A stretch of DNA of 14,103 nucleotides from Catenibacillus sp964565805. Lineage in GTDB: Bacteria; Bacillota; Clostridia; Lachnospirales; Lachnospiraceae. The stretch spans positions 1 to 14,103 of the forward strand of contig CAZMGH010000051.1 of assembly GCA_964565805.1 (NCBI GenBank), written 5' to 3'. The notes beneath the pieces were generated by a model. That model was not told the origin of the DNA. It was given only the letters and a program-made list of their open reading frames with translations, and searched no databases. Both the position numbers and the translations under genes were made by a program. Positions 1 through 6,611 of this stretch are shown here, one piece after another (position 1 is the stretch's first letter; the number at the start of each line of letters is the position of its first letter).

Positions 1-553
1 ATATAATCTCTTTATCCACACCCAAAGCATATAAAACCAGGCTTGTCCCCATGCCTACCCGGTCTTTTCCGGCGCTGCAGTGCCACAAAATGGCCCCCTT
101 TTCATGGGACAGGAGCATATCAAAAAATCGGCTGTATTGGCCGCGCACATGAGAGCTGGACACCATTTGCAGATACAGCATGTTCATCCGGTCCTCCGCG
201 GACATATGACCAGAAAGGGCCTCCTGGGTAAAATCTTCTAAAAAATCATTTTCTTCATCCATTTCCCGGGTAATACCGGACTTTTTCTCTTCAAAAATAG
301 GATGCCATACATATGAAACACCGGGGATCTCAGGGTCCGGCCGGTCCTTACATTCCAAAGCTGTGCGGAAATCTACGATCATATTCAGGCCGTAAGTATC
401 CACCAAAAGCTTTTTATCATTTTCTGTGGCATCTTTAAGATCACCGCTGCGGATGAGCCGATGGGGCTTTACTTTCCGCCCGTCTTTTGTAACAAAACCG
501 CCAAGATCTCTTGTGTTATGGAGATTTTCCAGGGGTATTTTTTGTATTGCCAT
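1..553 (-). CDS. Tyrosine-protein phosphatase, LipA/Y_phosphatase3 type (3' end outside window)
   Basis: The frame is open from the ATG at 553 to the left edge, giving 184 codons with no stop. A strong AAGGAGGA (561-568) lies 7 nt upstream of the ATG, which fixes the start. The sequence shows an N-terminal NTRDLGG motif (residues 13-19), typical of this phosphatase family, and a P-loop HCSAGKDR (158-165) matching HCxxGxxR, with C159 as nucleophile and R165 binding phosphate. The family hydrolyses phosphotyrosine and sometimes phosphoinositides; the natural substrate here cannot be told. No signal peptide is visible, so a cytoplasmic enzyme is likely. Family members are usually about 240-260 residues, so roughly a quarter of the protein lies beyond the window. 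It is the last visible gene of a minus-strand run after the regulator and xylB, but a role in sugar use is not shown. Confidence 0.9.
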   Translation of the reverse strand, partial: MAIQKIPLENLHNTRDLGGFVTKDGRKVKPHRLIRSGDLKDATENDKKLLVDTYGLNMIVDFRTALECKDRPDPEIPGVSYVWHPIFEEKKSGITREMDEENDFLEDFTQEALSGHMSAEDRMNMLYLQMVSSSHVRGQYSRFFDMLLSHEKGAILWHCSAGKDRVGMGTSLVLYALGVDKEII

Positions 554-604
554 TAAAATGTCCTCCTTAAATGTAACAAGCCGGGCAACCGGACTGCTAT
601 CCTT

Positions 605-721
605 TTACCCTCCCTCCTCCGGATAAATATTTTTCCCAAAAGCGTAGGCCTCCTCTAAGTGAGAGGTTTCTCCGATCCCGGGCCTTCCGTTCGTATCGCC
701 GCAGCCTCCGGCCAAAAGCAT
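605..721 (-). CDS. Small ORF (38 aa) coupled to xylB; possible flavodoxin/FMN-reductase C-terminal stub
   Basis: An ATG at 721 begins 5 nt after the xylB stop and is served by a good GGAGGA (731-736) inside the last xylB codons, so it could be translated by coupling. The 38-residue product starts MLLAGGCGDTNG and ends EEAYAFGKNIYPEEGG. Its second half resembles the final helix of flavodoxin-fold NAD(P)H/FMN reductases, which often ends EAYELGKNI. That resemblance is from memory and weak. If correct, this is a 3' remnant of a reductase whose body has been deleted, in line with other truncated genes in the window. Otherwise it may be an independent small protein. No membrane segment or metal motif is seen. 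A 51-nt gap leads to the phosphatase gene. Confidence 0.4.
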   Translation of the reverse strand: MLLAGGCGDTNGRPGIGETSHLEEAYAFGKNIYPEEGG

Positions 722-725
722 CCTT

Positions 726-2207
726 TTAGTCCTCCTGGACCCACTGAGCGAACAGCCCTTTCACGGTTGGGTAGATTTTTACAAACTGGCGGTACTTCTT
801 TTCATATTTTTCCACCAGCTCAGGGTCCGGCTCAATCGTATCCACTACCCGGACAATGGCGTCTGCTGCCGCTTTTACTGACGGATATTCCCCGCAGGCC
901 ACAGCAGCCAGCATAGCGCCGCCCATGGACGGTCCTTCCTCAGATTCCAGAAGATCTACCTTGATTCCAAGAACATTGGCCATGATCTTGCACCACAAAG
1001 GACTCTTTGCGCCGCCGCCGCAGATCTTTGTCCGCTCAATAGCCAGGCCCAGAGACTTTGCTACTTCAAAGGAATCTCTCATAGCAAAAGCCACGCCTTC
1101 TAAAACCGCCTGGGTCATATCACTGCGGGTATTGTCCATAGTCAGGCCGATAAACGTTCCCCGGGCGTTAGGGTCATTGTGGGGCGAACGCTCGCCCATA
1201 AGATAAGGCAGGAAAAATACATGATTTTCTCCAAGCTTCTGTATATCCGCCTGCTCTTTGCCATAATCCTTTGTACCGATAATATCATCCATCCACCACT
1301 TATTGCAGGAAGCGGCGCTGAGCATACAGCCCATAAGATGATAATGGCCATCCGCATGTCCAAAGGAATGGAGGGCATTATTTTCATCCACACCAAACTT
1401 ATCGCTGGAAATAAAAATGGTTCCGCTGGTTCCCAGGGAAATATTACACATGCCGTCCCCTACCGTGCCGGTACCTACAGCAGCTGCCGCGTTATCTCCG
1501 GCGCCTGCGGCCACCTTGCAGCTTTGAGGCAGTCCAAGGGTCTGAGCCGCCTCCTGAGTTAATGTGCCAACCACGTCATAGCTTTCATAAATATGGGCCA
1601 GCTGATCCTTACGGATATGGCAGATCCGGATCATTTCGTCCGACCACTGGCGGTTCTTCACATCTAAAAGAAGCATACCAGAAGCATCGGACACATCTGT
1701 ACAGTGAACCCCGGTCATTTTATAAGCAATATAATCCTTAGGCAGCATGATCTTAGCGATCCGGGCAAAGTTTTCCGGCTCATTTTCCCGCACCCATAAG
1801 ATCTTTGGCGCGGTAAATCCTGCAAAGGCAATATTGGCGGTATACTGAGACAGCTTGTCCTTTCCGATCACATTGTTAAGATAATCCACTTCCTTTGTGG
1901 TGCGGCCGTCATTCCACAAAATGGCCGGACGGATCACCTGATCTTTATCATCAAGGATCACGAGGCCGTGCATCTGTCCGCCAAAGCTGATGCCCGCCAC
2001 CTGGGATTTGTCACAACCGCAGGTCAGCTCATGGATCCCCTCTACAACCCCATTCCACCAGTCCTGAGGATTTTGCTCCGACCAGCCAGGATGGGGAAAG
2101 GAAATGGGATATTCCTTTGACACGATTTTCTCAATTTTTCCGGAACCCTCCATAAGTAAAAGCTTTACCGCGGATGTTCCAAGATCCACACCAATATACA
2201 GGCTCAT
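726..2207 (-). CDS. xylB: Xylulokinase (FGGY carbohydrate kinase)
   Basis: A cytoplasmic kinase that phosphorylates D-xylulose with ATP to xylulose 5-phosphate, feeding the pentose phosphate pathway. The 493-residue length is normal for the family. Visible signatures are the N-terminal phosphate loop GVDLGTSAVK (6-15), the sugar-binding GGQMHG (76-81), RPAILWNDGR (93-102) typical of XylB rather than glycerol kinase, and AGAGDNAAAAVG (234-245), whose Asp238 is the expected catalytic base. A C-terminal KICGGGAKSPLW segment matches the second FGGY signature region. The start at 2207 follows an AGGAGGAG at 2214-2221. The gene sits 41 nt downstream of the LysR gene and overlaps the coupled small ORF's ribosome binding site. 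With the isomerase-family gene at 4641-6116 it could form an aldose-to-ketose-phosphate pathway. Other ketopentoses or ketohexoses remain possible substrates, since FGGY kinases differ by few residues. Confidence 0.93.
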   Translation of the reverse strand: MSLYIGVDLGTSAVKLLLMEGSGKIEKIVSKEYPISFPHPGWSEQNPQDWWNGVVEGIHELTCGCDKSQVAGISFGGQMHGLVILDDKDQVIRPAILWNDGRTTKEVDYLNNVIGKDKLSQYTANIAFAGFTAPKILWVRENEPENFARIAKIMLPKDYIAYKMTGVHCTDVSDASGMLLLDVKNRQWSDEMIRICHIRKDQLAHIYESYDVVGTLTQEAAQTLGLPQSCKVAAGAGDNAAAAVGTGTVGDGMCNISLGTSGTIFISSDKFGVDENNALHSFGHADGHYHLMGCMLSAASCNKWWMDDIIGTKDYGKEQADIQKLGENHVFFLPYLMGERSPHNDPNARGTFIGLTMDNTRSDMTQAVLEGVAFAMRDSFEVAKSLGLAIERTKICGGGAKSPLWCKIMANVLGIKVDLLESEEGPSMGGAMLAAVACGEYPSVKAAADAIVRVVDTIEPDPELVEKYEKKYRQFVKIYPTVKGLFAQWVQED

Positions 2208-2248
2208 TTTTTTCTCCTCCTATCTCAATAACAGCGCCAAACGCTCCT

Positions 2249-3163
2249 TTAATCCGCAACGGATCCGTCCTCCGAGCCGTCGCCTTTATCTTCCATAAAT
2301 ACTTCGGTAAAAATCCCTCTTAAAGGATTGTCATTATCTTTATGCCAAGCCAGGCTTAAGCTTGGGTCGCTGACAATATCCGTGTTTAAAAACCGCACCG
2401 ATGGGTTATCCTGCATGGCATTTCTGGAATCCAGGATACACACCCCTACGCCGGCCTCCACCCACAGCATTTCTTCCTGGATGGAAGAGGCATACCGGAT
2501 GTTTGGATGGACTCCAGCCCGGCTTAAGGCCTCCTTGATCAGTCTGGGAGACATAACAGAATCCTCCTCAGACACCATCATAAAAACATCATTTCCAAAA
2601 TCCCCCAAAGTCACGTAATCTCTAGATGCCAGGGGGTGATTTTTATGCACCACAATATGATCCCTTGTTTTTTCGATGACTCTGAAATTAATATTTTCCC
2701 GGTAAGCCACGTCAAATTTCAAGGTAATGATCAGATCCAGCTCACTGTCGTAAAGCCGCTGGATCAGCCCGTTAAAGCTGTAATTTCTCAGATTGATCTC
2801 CACATTGGGATAATTGGCCGCAAAATGCCGCAGCGTCCCGGGAAACAGATCTCCCACCCTGGCTCCGTCCAGGATGCCGATATTCAGCTTTCCTGACAGG
2901 CCTTTAAAGCTTTGCTTCGCGGTAAACACCGCCTTTTGATAATCCTCATAAATCCCCTGAAACCGTTCATACAGGATACGCCCTGCCGGCGTCAGGCGCA
3001 CAGTCCTGCCAGTCCGGATAAAAAGCTGAAGGTTCAGCTCTTTTTCCATGGAAAGGATCTGGCGGCTTAAGGCCGGCTGGGTAATATAAAGCTGCTGGGC
3101 CGCTTTTGTAAAACTTAAGCACCTGGCCGCTGTAATAAAATATTTCATTTGTATAATGTTCAT
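2249..3163 (-). CDS. LysR-type transcriptional regulator
   Basis: A 304-residue protein with an N-terminal winged helix-turn-helix (about residues 1-60; FTKAAQQLYITQPALSRQI is the classic recognition region) followed by a two-lobed periplasmic-binding-like effector domain (about 90-290). The frame is open upstream to 3271, but I chose the ATG at 3163. It gives the standard LysR start MNIIQMKYF and normal family length, and a GGGGAAGG precedes it. The gene is divergent from the URO-D-family gene at 3314 and is followed after 41 nt by xylB. LysR regulators usually control the divergent neighbour and their own operon, so the 150-bp intergenic region is the probable operator. The effector cannot be read from the sequence. 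The C-terminus is acidic and Gly/Asp-rich. Confidence 0.92.
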   Translation of the reverse strand: MNIIQMKYFITAARCLSFTKAAQQLYITQPALSRQILSMEKELNLQLFIRTGRTVRLTPAGRILYERFQGIYEDYQKAVFTAKQSFKGLSGKLNIGILDGARVGDLFPGTLRHFAANYPNVEINLRNYSFNGLIQRLYDSELDLIITLKFDVAYRENINFRVIEKTRDHIVVHKNHPLASRDYVTLGDFGNDVFMMVSEEDSVMSPRLIKEALSRAGVHPNIRYASSIQEEMLWVEAGVGVCILDSRNAMQDNPSVRFLNTDIVSDPSLSLAWHKDNDNPLRGIFTEVFMEDKGDGSEDGSVAD

Positions 3164-3313
3164 AAGCCTTCCCCGCTTTTCACAGCAACAGCCATTACCA
3201 AAGTGTATGTATCCATTGCTTTTTTGCATTTGAGAAAAAGTATTTTTCCATTTAAGATAAGTATATAACAAAGCGCATGTAAATCAAACACTTTTTGGAG
3301 GAGGTATTTTTTT
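3164..3313. promoter_or_regulatory. Divergent control region between the LysR gene and the URO-D-family gene
   Basis: This 150-bp spacer holds a likely sigma-A promoter for the rightward gene: TTGAGA at 3230-3235, a 17-bp spacer, and TAAGAT at 3253-3258, giving a leader of about 50 nt. An imperfect direct repeat occurs exactly 70 bp apart: CAAAGTGTATGTA at 3199-3211 and CAAAGCGCATGTA at 3269-3281 (11 of 13 identical), flanking the promoter. These are candidate LysR-binding half-sites by position, though neither shows a clear T-N11-A dyad. The ribosome binding site GGAGGAGG (3297-3304) is strong. No convincing leftward promoter for the regulator was identified. Confidence 0.55.
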
Positions 3314-4438
3314 ATGAGCACGTACGATGAAAATCTTGAGCGGATCAAAAAGGCCATTGCCTTTGAGCCAGTGGACCGCATCCCTGTAGCCCCCTGCGCC
3401 AACGCATACTATGCCAAGGCCTGCGGACTGCCGTTAAAAACTTATATTACCGACTTTGACGCTGCCTGCACCGTAAACCTGAAATGCCATGAGGATATGG
3501 ATGCTGACGCCACCCAGAACGTAATCTTTTCCCCGTTCCTGCTCCCGGCCCAGTGGCTGTCTAAAATCGCCACACCAGGCAATGAGCTGGGAGATGACGA
3601 TATGTGGCAGATCGTTGAACAGGCGGACTTTATGAAACAGGAGGATTATCAGATCATCCTGGACAAAGGCTTTGAATACTTTTTTGAAAAGTTCAAAAAA
3701 GAAAAGCTGGGTGACAATAATGCCAAGCTGGAACCCTTTTTCGCAGCCAACCCAGCAGCTTACAAACGTTTCCACGATGCAGGAATCCCCTGTATCTGTG
3801 ATTTCCTTATGATCACGCCCTTTGAGTTTTTCTGCGGCGGCCGGGGCCTTGAAAACTTTTTCGCCGACGACCTTTTTGAAGAACCGGAGATGATGGATGA
3901 GGTCTTTGCAAAAACCATGGAATATACCATGAAAACCTATCAGGCCCAGATAGATCAGCTTCATCCCATCGGCGTGTGGATCGGCGGCTGGCGTACATCG
4001 CCTCAGATGCTTTCCCCGGCTCTGTGGGACCGTTTTGTATGGCCTTACTTTAAGCAATATACAGATTTGTGCCTGAAAAATAATGTGATCCCTATTTTCC
4101 ATCTGGATTCCTGCTGGGATCTGGCCATTGAGCGCTTCCTGGAAATGCCCGAGAAAAAATGCATCATGGCTCTGGACAGCACCACAGACATCCGCCGTGC
4201 CCGGAAAATCCTGGGGAATCACATGTGCCTCCTGGGAGACGTTCCCGCCCAGCTTTTAGCCTTTGGCTCTTACGACGATGTCTATAAATATGTCACTGAC
4301 GTTATTGACGACATTGGGCCTTTAGGATATATCGCCGCCTCCGGCTGTGATATTCCTTCCAACGCCAAGCCTGAAAATGCAAAGGCTATGGCCAATGCCG
4401 CCCACGATTACATTAAAAACCATCCCGGCTGCTGTTAA
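3314..4438 (+). CDS. Uroporphyrinogen decarboxylase (URO-D) superfamily protein, methyltransferase-like
   Basis: A 374-residue single-domain protein of the URO-D/MtaA/MtbA superfamily. It starts with the typical RIKKAIAFEPVDRIPV segment (10-25) and carries GDVP near the C-terminal third. Candidate metal ligands are H263 and D265/C267 in FHLDSCWD, and C345 in SGCDIPSNAKPEN. This pattern resembles the zinc site of cobamide-dependent methyltransferases (HxC...C) rather than true heme-pathway HemE. Members of this group typically move methyl groups between a corrinoid protein or other donor and a thiol acceptor, or demethylate methoxylated compounds. No corrinoid protein or reductive activator is encoded in the window, so substrate and partner are unknown. 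The start follows GGAGGAGG with a 9-nt spacer. It is divergent from the LysR gene, its probable regulator, and convergent with the isomerase gene. HemE itself is less likely because heme genes are absent nearby. Confidence 0.85.
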   Translation: MSTYDENLERIKKAIAFEPVDRIPVAPCANAYYAKACGLPLKTYITDFDAACTVNLKCHEDMDADATQNVIFSPFLLPAQWLSKIATPGNELGDDDMWQIVEQADFMKQEDYQIILDKGFEYFFEKFKKEKLGDNNAKLEPFFAANPAAYKRFHDAGIPCICDFLMITPFEFFCGGRGLENFFADDLFEEPEMMDEVFAKTMEYTMKTYQAQIDQLHPIGVWIGGWRTSPQMLSPALWDRFVWPYFKQYTDLCLKNNVIPIFHLDSCWDLAIERFLEMPEKKCIMALDSTTDIRRARKILGNHMCLLGDVPAQLLAFGSYDDVYKYVTDVIDDIGPLGYIAASGCDIPSNAKPENAKAMANAAHDYIKNHPGCC

Positions 4439-4640
4439 ATAGCTGCTTTCGCAAGGACAGCAGCCGCTTGCCAGGCAGGTCAGGGATTTTCACCCGTTAG
4501 AACGTGTGCCCGCCGGGCACACACAGATCAAGCTCCGGCCAGAACTTTGGCCGGATCTTGATCTTTATCACTGCCTGGCACAGCGGTTTTTCAGTTCTCC
4601 GTCTGCCGACAGACACCATTTACAGGCCGCTCTGACCGCC
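4439..4640. repeat. Nested inverted-repeat element / multibranched terminator between convergent genes
   Basis: This 202-bp spacer folds almost completely. An outer arm at 4464-4478 pairs with 4571-4586 over 15 bp with one bulged C at 4581, and is followed directly by TTTTT (4587-4591), as in an intrinsic terminator for the rightward gene. Inside it lie two further hairpins: GTGTGCCCG/CGGGCACAC with a one-base centre (4504-4522), and a 16-bp arm at 4525-4540 against 4549-4564 with one mismatch and an 8-nt loop. A separate GCTGCT/AGCAGC hairpin (4442-4464) shares one base with the outer arm and competes with it. Together they would make a three-way junction in RNA or single-stranded DNA. No ORF here looks real. 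Terminator function is inferred; a dispersed genomic repeat is the alternative. Confidence 0.7.
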
Positions 4641-6116
4641 TTACGCGAAAGGATTTTCTGTCTTGTAAGGAAGGACTCTCGGCTGATTGTAGTCAATTTC
4701 CTCCGGCTCTACGCCAACATATTTGAACACTTCATACAAAGCTTTTCCATAATGACCAAAGGCCACGGCCCCATGATGAGGATAATTTTTCTCTATAAGA
4801 ACATGGCGGTAAAATCTTCCCATTTCCTGAATAGCAAACACACCGATCGCGCCGAAGGAACGGGTAGCCACAGGAAGGACCTCGCCCTCAGCCACATAAG
4901 CCCGCAGTTTTGCGTCAGATGTGCTCTGGAGACGGAAGAATGTAATATTTCCGGGGATAATGTCTCCCTCAAGAGTTCCCTGGGTTACTTCCTCAGGCAG
5001 TGTTCTTGCCATGATCCTCTGGAAATTCATGGAGCAGGAAGTCAGCTTGCTGGCAGCGGTATTTCCGCAGTGGAAGCCCATAAATGTATCCTTCTGGGTA
5101 TAATCATACTTGCCTTCAATATCTTCGTTATAAATGTCCGCAGGAACCGTATTGTTAATATCCAGCAGTGTCACAGTATCCTGGGATACAACGGTTCCAA
5201 TAAACTCGCTGAGAGCGCCGTAAATATCAACTTCGCAGGATACAGGGATGCCTCTGTCTGTGAGACGGCTGTTTACATAGCAGGGTACAAAGCCAAACTG
5301 AGTCTGGAACGCGGGCCAGCACTTTCCGGCGATGGCTACATATTTTCTGGAGCCTTTGTGGGCCTCTGCCCAGTCTAAAAGTGTCAGCTCATACTGAGCC
5401 AGCTTTGGCAGTACTTCAGGCTTTTTATTTCCTGCGCCAAGCTCTTCTTCCATGCTCTTAACCACATCAGGAATACGGGGATCCCCTGCGTGCTTATTAA
5501 ATGCCTCAAACAGATCCAGCTCGGAATTTTCTTCAATTTCCACGCCCAGATTGTAAAGCTGCTTAATGGGCGCGTTGCAAGCCAAAAAGTCCTGTGGACG
5601 GGGGCCGAAGCTGATGATCTTTAAGTTGTTCAGGCCTACGATGGCACGGGCAATGGGCATGAAATCATTGATCATATCTGCCACTTCATCCGCTGTTCCT
5701 ACCGGATATTCCGGGATATATGCGCGGATATTGCGCAGCTTCAGGTTATAGCTGGCGTTAAGCATACCGCAGTATGCGTCTCCGCGGCCATCAATAAGAT
5801 TTGTTCCTGTCTCCTCTGCGGCTGCGGCAAACATTACCGGGCCGTCAAAATATTTCGCCAGAAGAGTTTCGCTTGTTTCAGGGCCAAAATTTCCAAGATA
5901 AACCACAAGGGCATTACATCCGGCAGCGTTTACATCTGCCAGAGCCTGCTGCATATGGACCTCGCTTTCTACAACAACAGGACATTCATAAATATCCCCA
6001 TATTTTTCTTTGTAGGAAGCTGCTACAGCCTTTCTGCGGCTTTCAGACAATGTCATCGGGAAGCAGTCCCGGCTTACAGCCACAATACCCATTTTAATCT
6101 CAGGAACGTTATTCAT
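4641..6116 (-). CDS. L-fucose/L-arabinose isomerase family sugar isomerase
   Basis: A 491-residue cytoplasmic Mn-dependent aldose-ketose isomerase of the FucI/AraA fold. It has the N-terminal Rossmann-like domain (about 1-170), a second domain to about 340, and a C-terminal barrel. By analogy to FucI, metal ligands are likely E295 in CEVDI, D319 in LLDINN and a histidine, H349 in GFHCGNT or one of H447/H448 in NYPHHGAVAFGH. The length is normal for this subfamily and shorter than E. coli FucI, so the substrate (L-fucose, L-arabinose, D-arabinose or another sugar) cannot be assigned. TCCTCCT at 6124-6130 (AGGAGGA on the coding strand) supports the start. It is transcribed alone from its own promoter at about 6309-6337 and converges on the URO-D-family gene. 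With xylB it could feed a ketose to phosphorylation. Confidence 0.88.
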   Translation of the reverse strand: MNNVPEIKMGIVAVSRDCFPMTLSESRRKAVAASYKEKYGDIYECPVVVESEVHMQQALADVNAAGCNALVVYLGNFGPETSETLLAKYFDGPVMFAAAAEETGTNLIDGRGDAYCGMLNASYNLKLRNIRAYIPEYPVGTADEVADMINDFMPIARAIVGLNNLKIISFGPRPQDFLACNAPIKQLYNLGVEIEENSELDLFEAFNKHAGDPRIPDVVKSMEEELGAGNKKPEVLPKLAQYELTLLDWAEAHKGSRKYVAIAGKCWPAFQTQFGFVPCYVNSRLTDRGIPVSCEVDIYGALSEFIGTVVSQDTVTLLDINNTVPADIYNEDIEGKYDYTQKDTFMGFHCGNTAASKLTSCSMNFQRIMARTLPEEVTQGTLEGDIIPGNITFFRLQSTSDAKLRAYVAEGEVLPVATRSFGAIGVFAIQEMGRFYRHVLIEKNYPHHGAVAFGHYGKALYEVFKYVGVEPEEIDYNQPRVLPYKTENPFA

Positions 6117-6281
6117 GTTTTTATCCTCCTTTTCCGGGCAATTTTACCCAAACAAAATCCCCTTTGGGATCTCTTTTACATAATAAATGCTCATGCCATG
6201 CCGTGCAAGACAGCTGCCTGGCGCCAGGCGCTTCCCCAGCTGCCTGTCAGGCTTACACCTTTTAAGCCTTTCAAATTATTA

Positions 6282-6298
6282 AGTTTAATGGTTAAACT
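6282..6298. promoter_or_regulatory. Palindromic operator at the isomerase transcription start
   Basis: AGTTTAA-TGG-TTAAACT is a perfect 7-bp inverted repeat with a 3-bp centre. It sits about 10 bp downstream of the -10 box, essentially covering the transcription start, a classic place for a repressor. The A/T-rich TTTAA core resembles operators of ROK-family sugar repressors such as XylR, but which regulator binds is not known. It does not resemble a LysR T-N11-A site. Confidence 0.6.
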
Positions 6299-6308
6299 AA
6301 TTATCTTT

Positions 6309-6337
6309 ATCATAAACAAAAAACCGTAAAAGGTCAA
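6309..6337 (-). promoter_or_regulatory. Sigma-A promoter of the isomerase gene
   Basis: On the minus strand, TTGACC (6332-6337) is followed after exactly 17 bp by TATGAT (6309-6314). Both hexamers match the consensus at 5 of 6 positions. Transcription should start near 6302, leaving a leader of about 187 nt before the ATG at 6116. Confidence 0.7.
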
Positions 6338-6483
6338 TAGTCTTATTGCAACAATATACCCCCATTCTCCTGAGCACTATTCACATAACGATTGAGCTAA
6401 GACGTTAAAATCTATGCTTTCATTTTATCACAGGACCGGCCGGGCAACAACTCCCCGACTGGTATTTTTACATTAAAACATAA

Positions 6484-6512
6484 TTGAGATTCTATATGAA
6501 AGCGGGTATAAT
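6484..6512 (+). promoter_or_regulatory. Sigma-A promoter of the GH2 gene
   Basis: TTGAGA (6484-6489), a 17-bp spacer and a perfect TATAAT (6507-6512) give a near-consensus promoter with the start near 6519. TGAAAGCGGGTATA (6497-6510) lies between the boxes. Its first half matches a catabolite-responsive element (cre) for CcpA and its second half is degenerate, so glucose repression is possible but unproven. Confidence 0.75.
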
Positions 6513-6611
6513 AAGGATATGAAAATAATCCGAAGGCGGCGCTTTAGAGTTCCTCCGGCGCCCTAAAACACCATTACAATCCGTTTTTTCACCTCACGAG
6601 GAGGTACGTGT

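Larger units (their letters stand above)
6117..6611. other. 495-bp divergent intergenic region (isomerase / GH2)
   Basis: No gene is seen here. The left 190 bp are the isomerase leader. It contains a perfect 14-bp palindrome GCCTGGCGCCAGGC (6216-6229), a direct repeat CAGCTGCCTG (6211-6220 and 6237-6246), and a small minus-strand hairpin at 6157-6170 followed by TTTTGTTT, which looks like a weak attenuator. Further right are the isomerase promoter with its operator, about 140 bp without recognisable signals, and the GH2 promoter with a 92-nt leader. That leader can form GGCGC/GCGCC (6538-6542 with 6558-6562). Confidence 0.6.

Noticed and set aside
856..1562. Plus-strand ORFs of 116 and 127 codons opposite xylB
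   Set aside because: They are antisense to a well-supported kinase gene, show no family motifs and have no convincing ribosome binding sites.
3163..3271. Longer LysR start at 3271
   Set aside because: The extra 36 residues are unlike any LysR N-terminus, would run through the divergent promoter, and make the protein longer than the family norm.
3434..4222. A 262-codon minus-strand ORF opposite the URO-D-family gene
   Set aside because: It is long but lies antisense to a clear family member. Its composition mirrors the codon pattern of the real gene and it has no recognisable motif.
3314..4438. Annotation as HemE, uroporphyrinogen decarboxylase of heme synthesis
   Set aside because: The Cys/His metal-site pattern and the genomic context fit the methyltransferase branch of the superfamily better, and no heme genes are nearby.
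4496..4503. GTTAGAAC as a possible integron-type recombination core near the inverted repeats
   Set aside because: It does not fit GTTRRRY, there is no matching inverse core in the right place, and no integrase or cassette is present.
4506..5378. A 290-codon plus-strand ORF covering the inverted-repeat element and the isomerase 3' half
   Set aside because: It is a shadow of the isomerase gene, its start lies in a hairpin-rich spacer, and there is no ribosome binding site or known motif.
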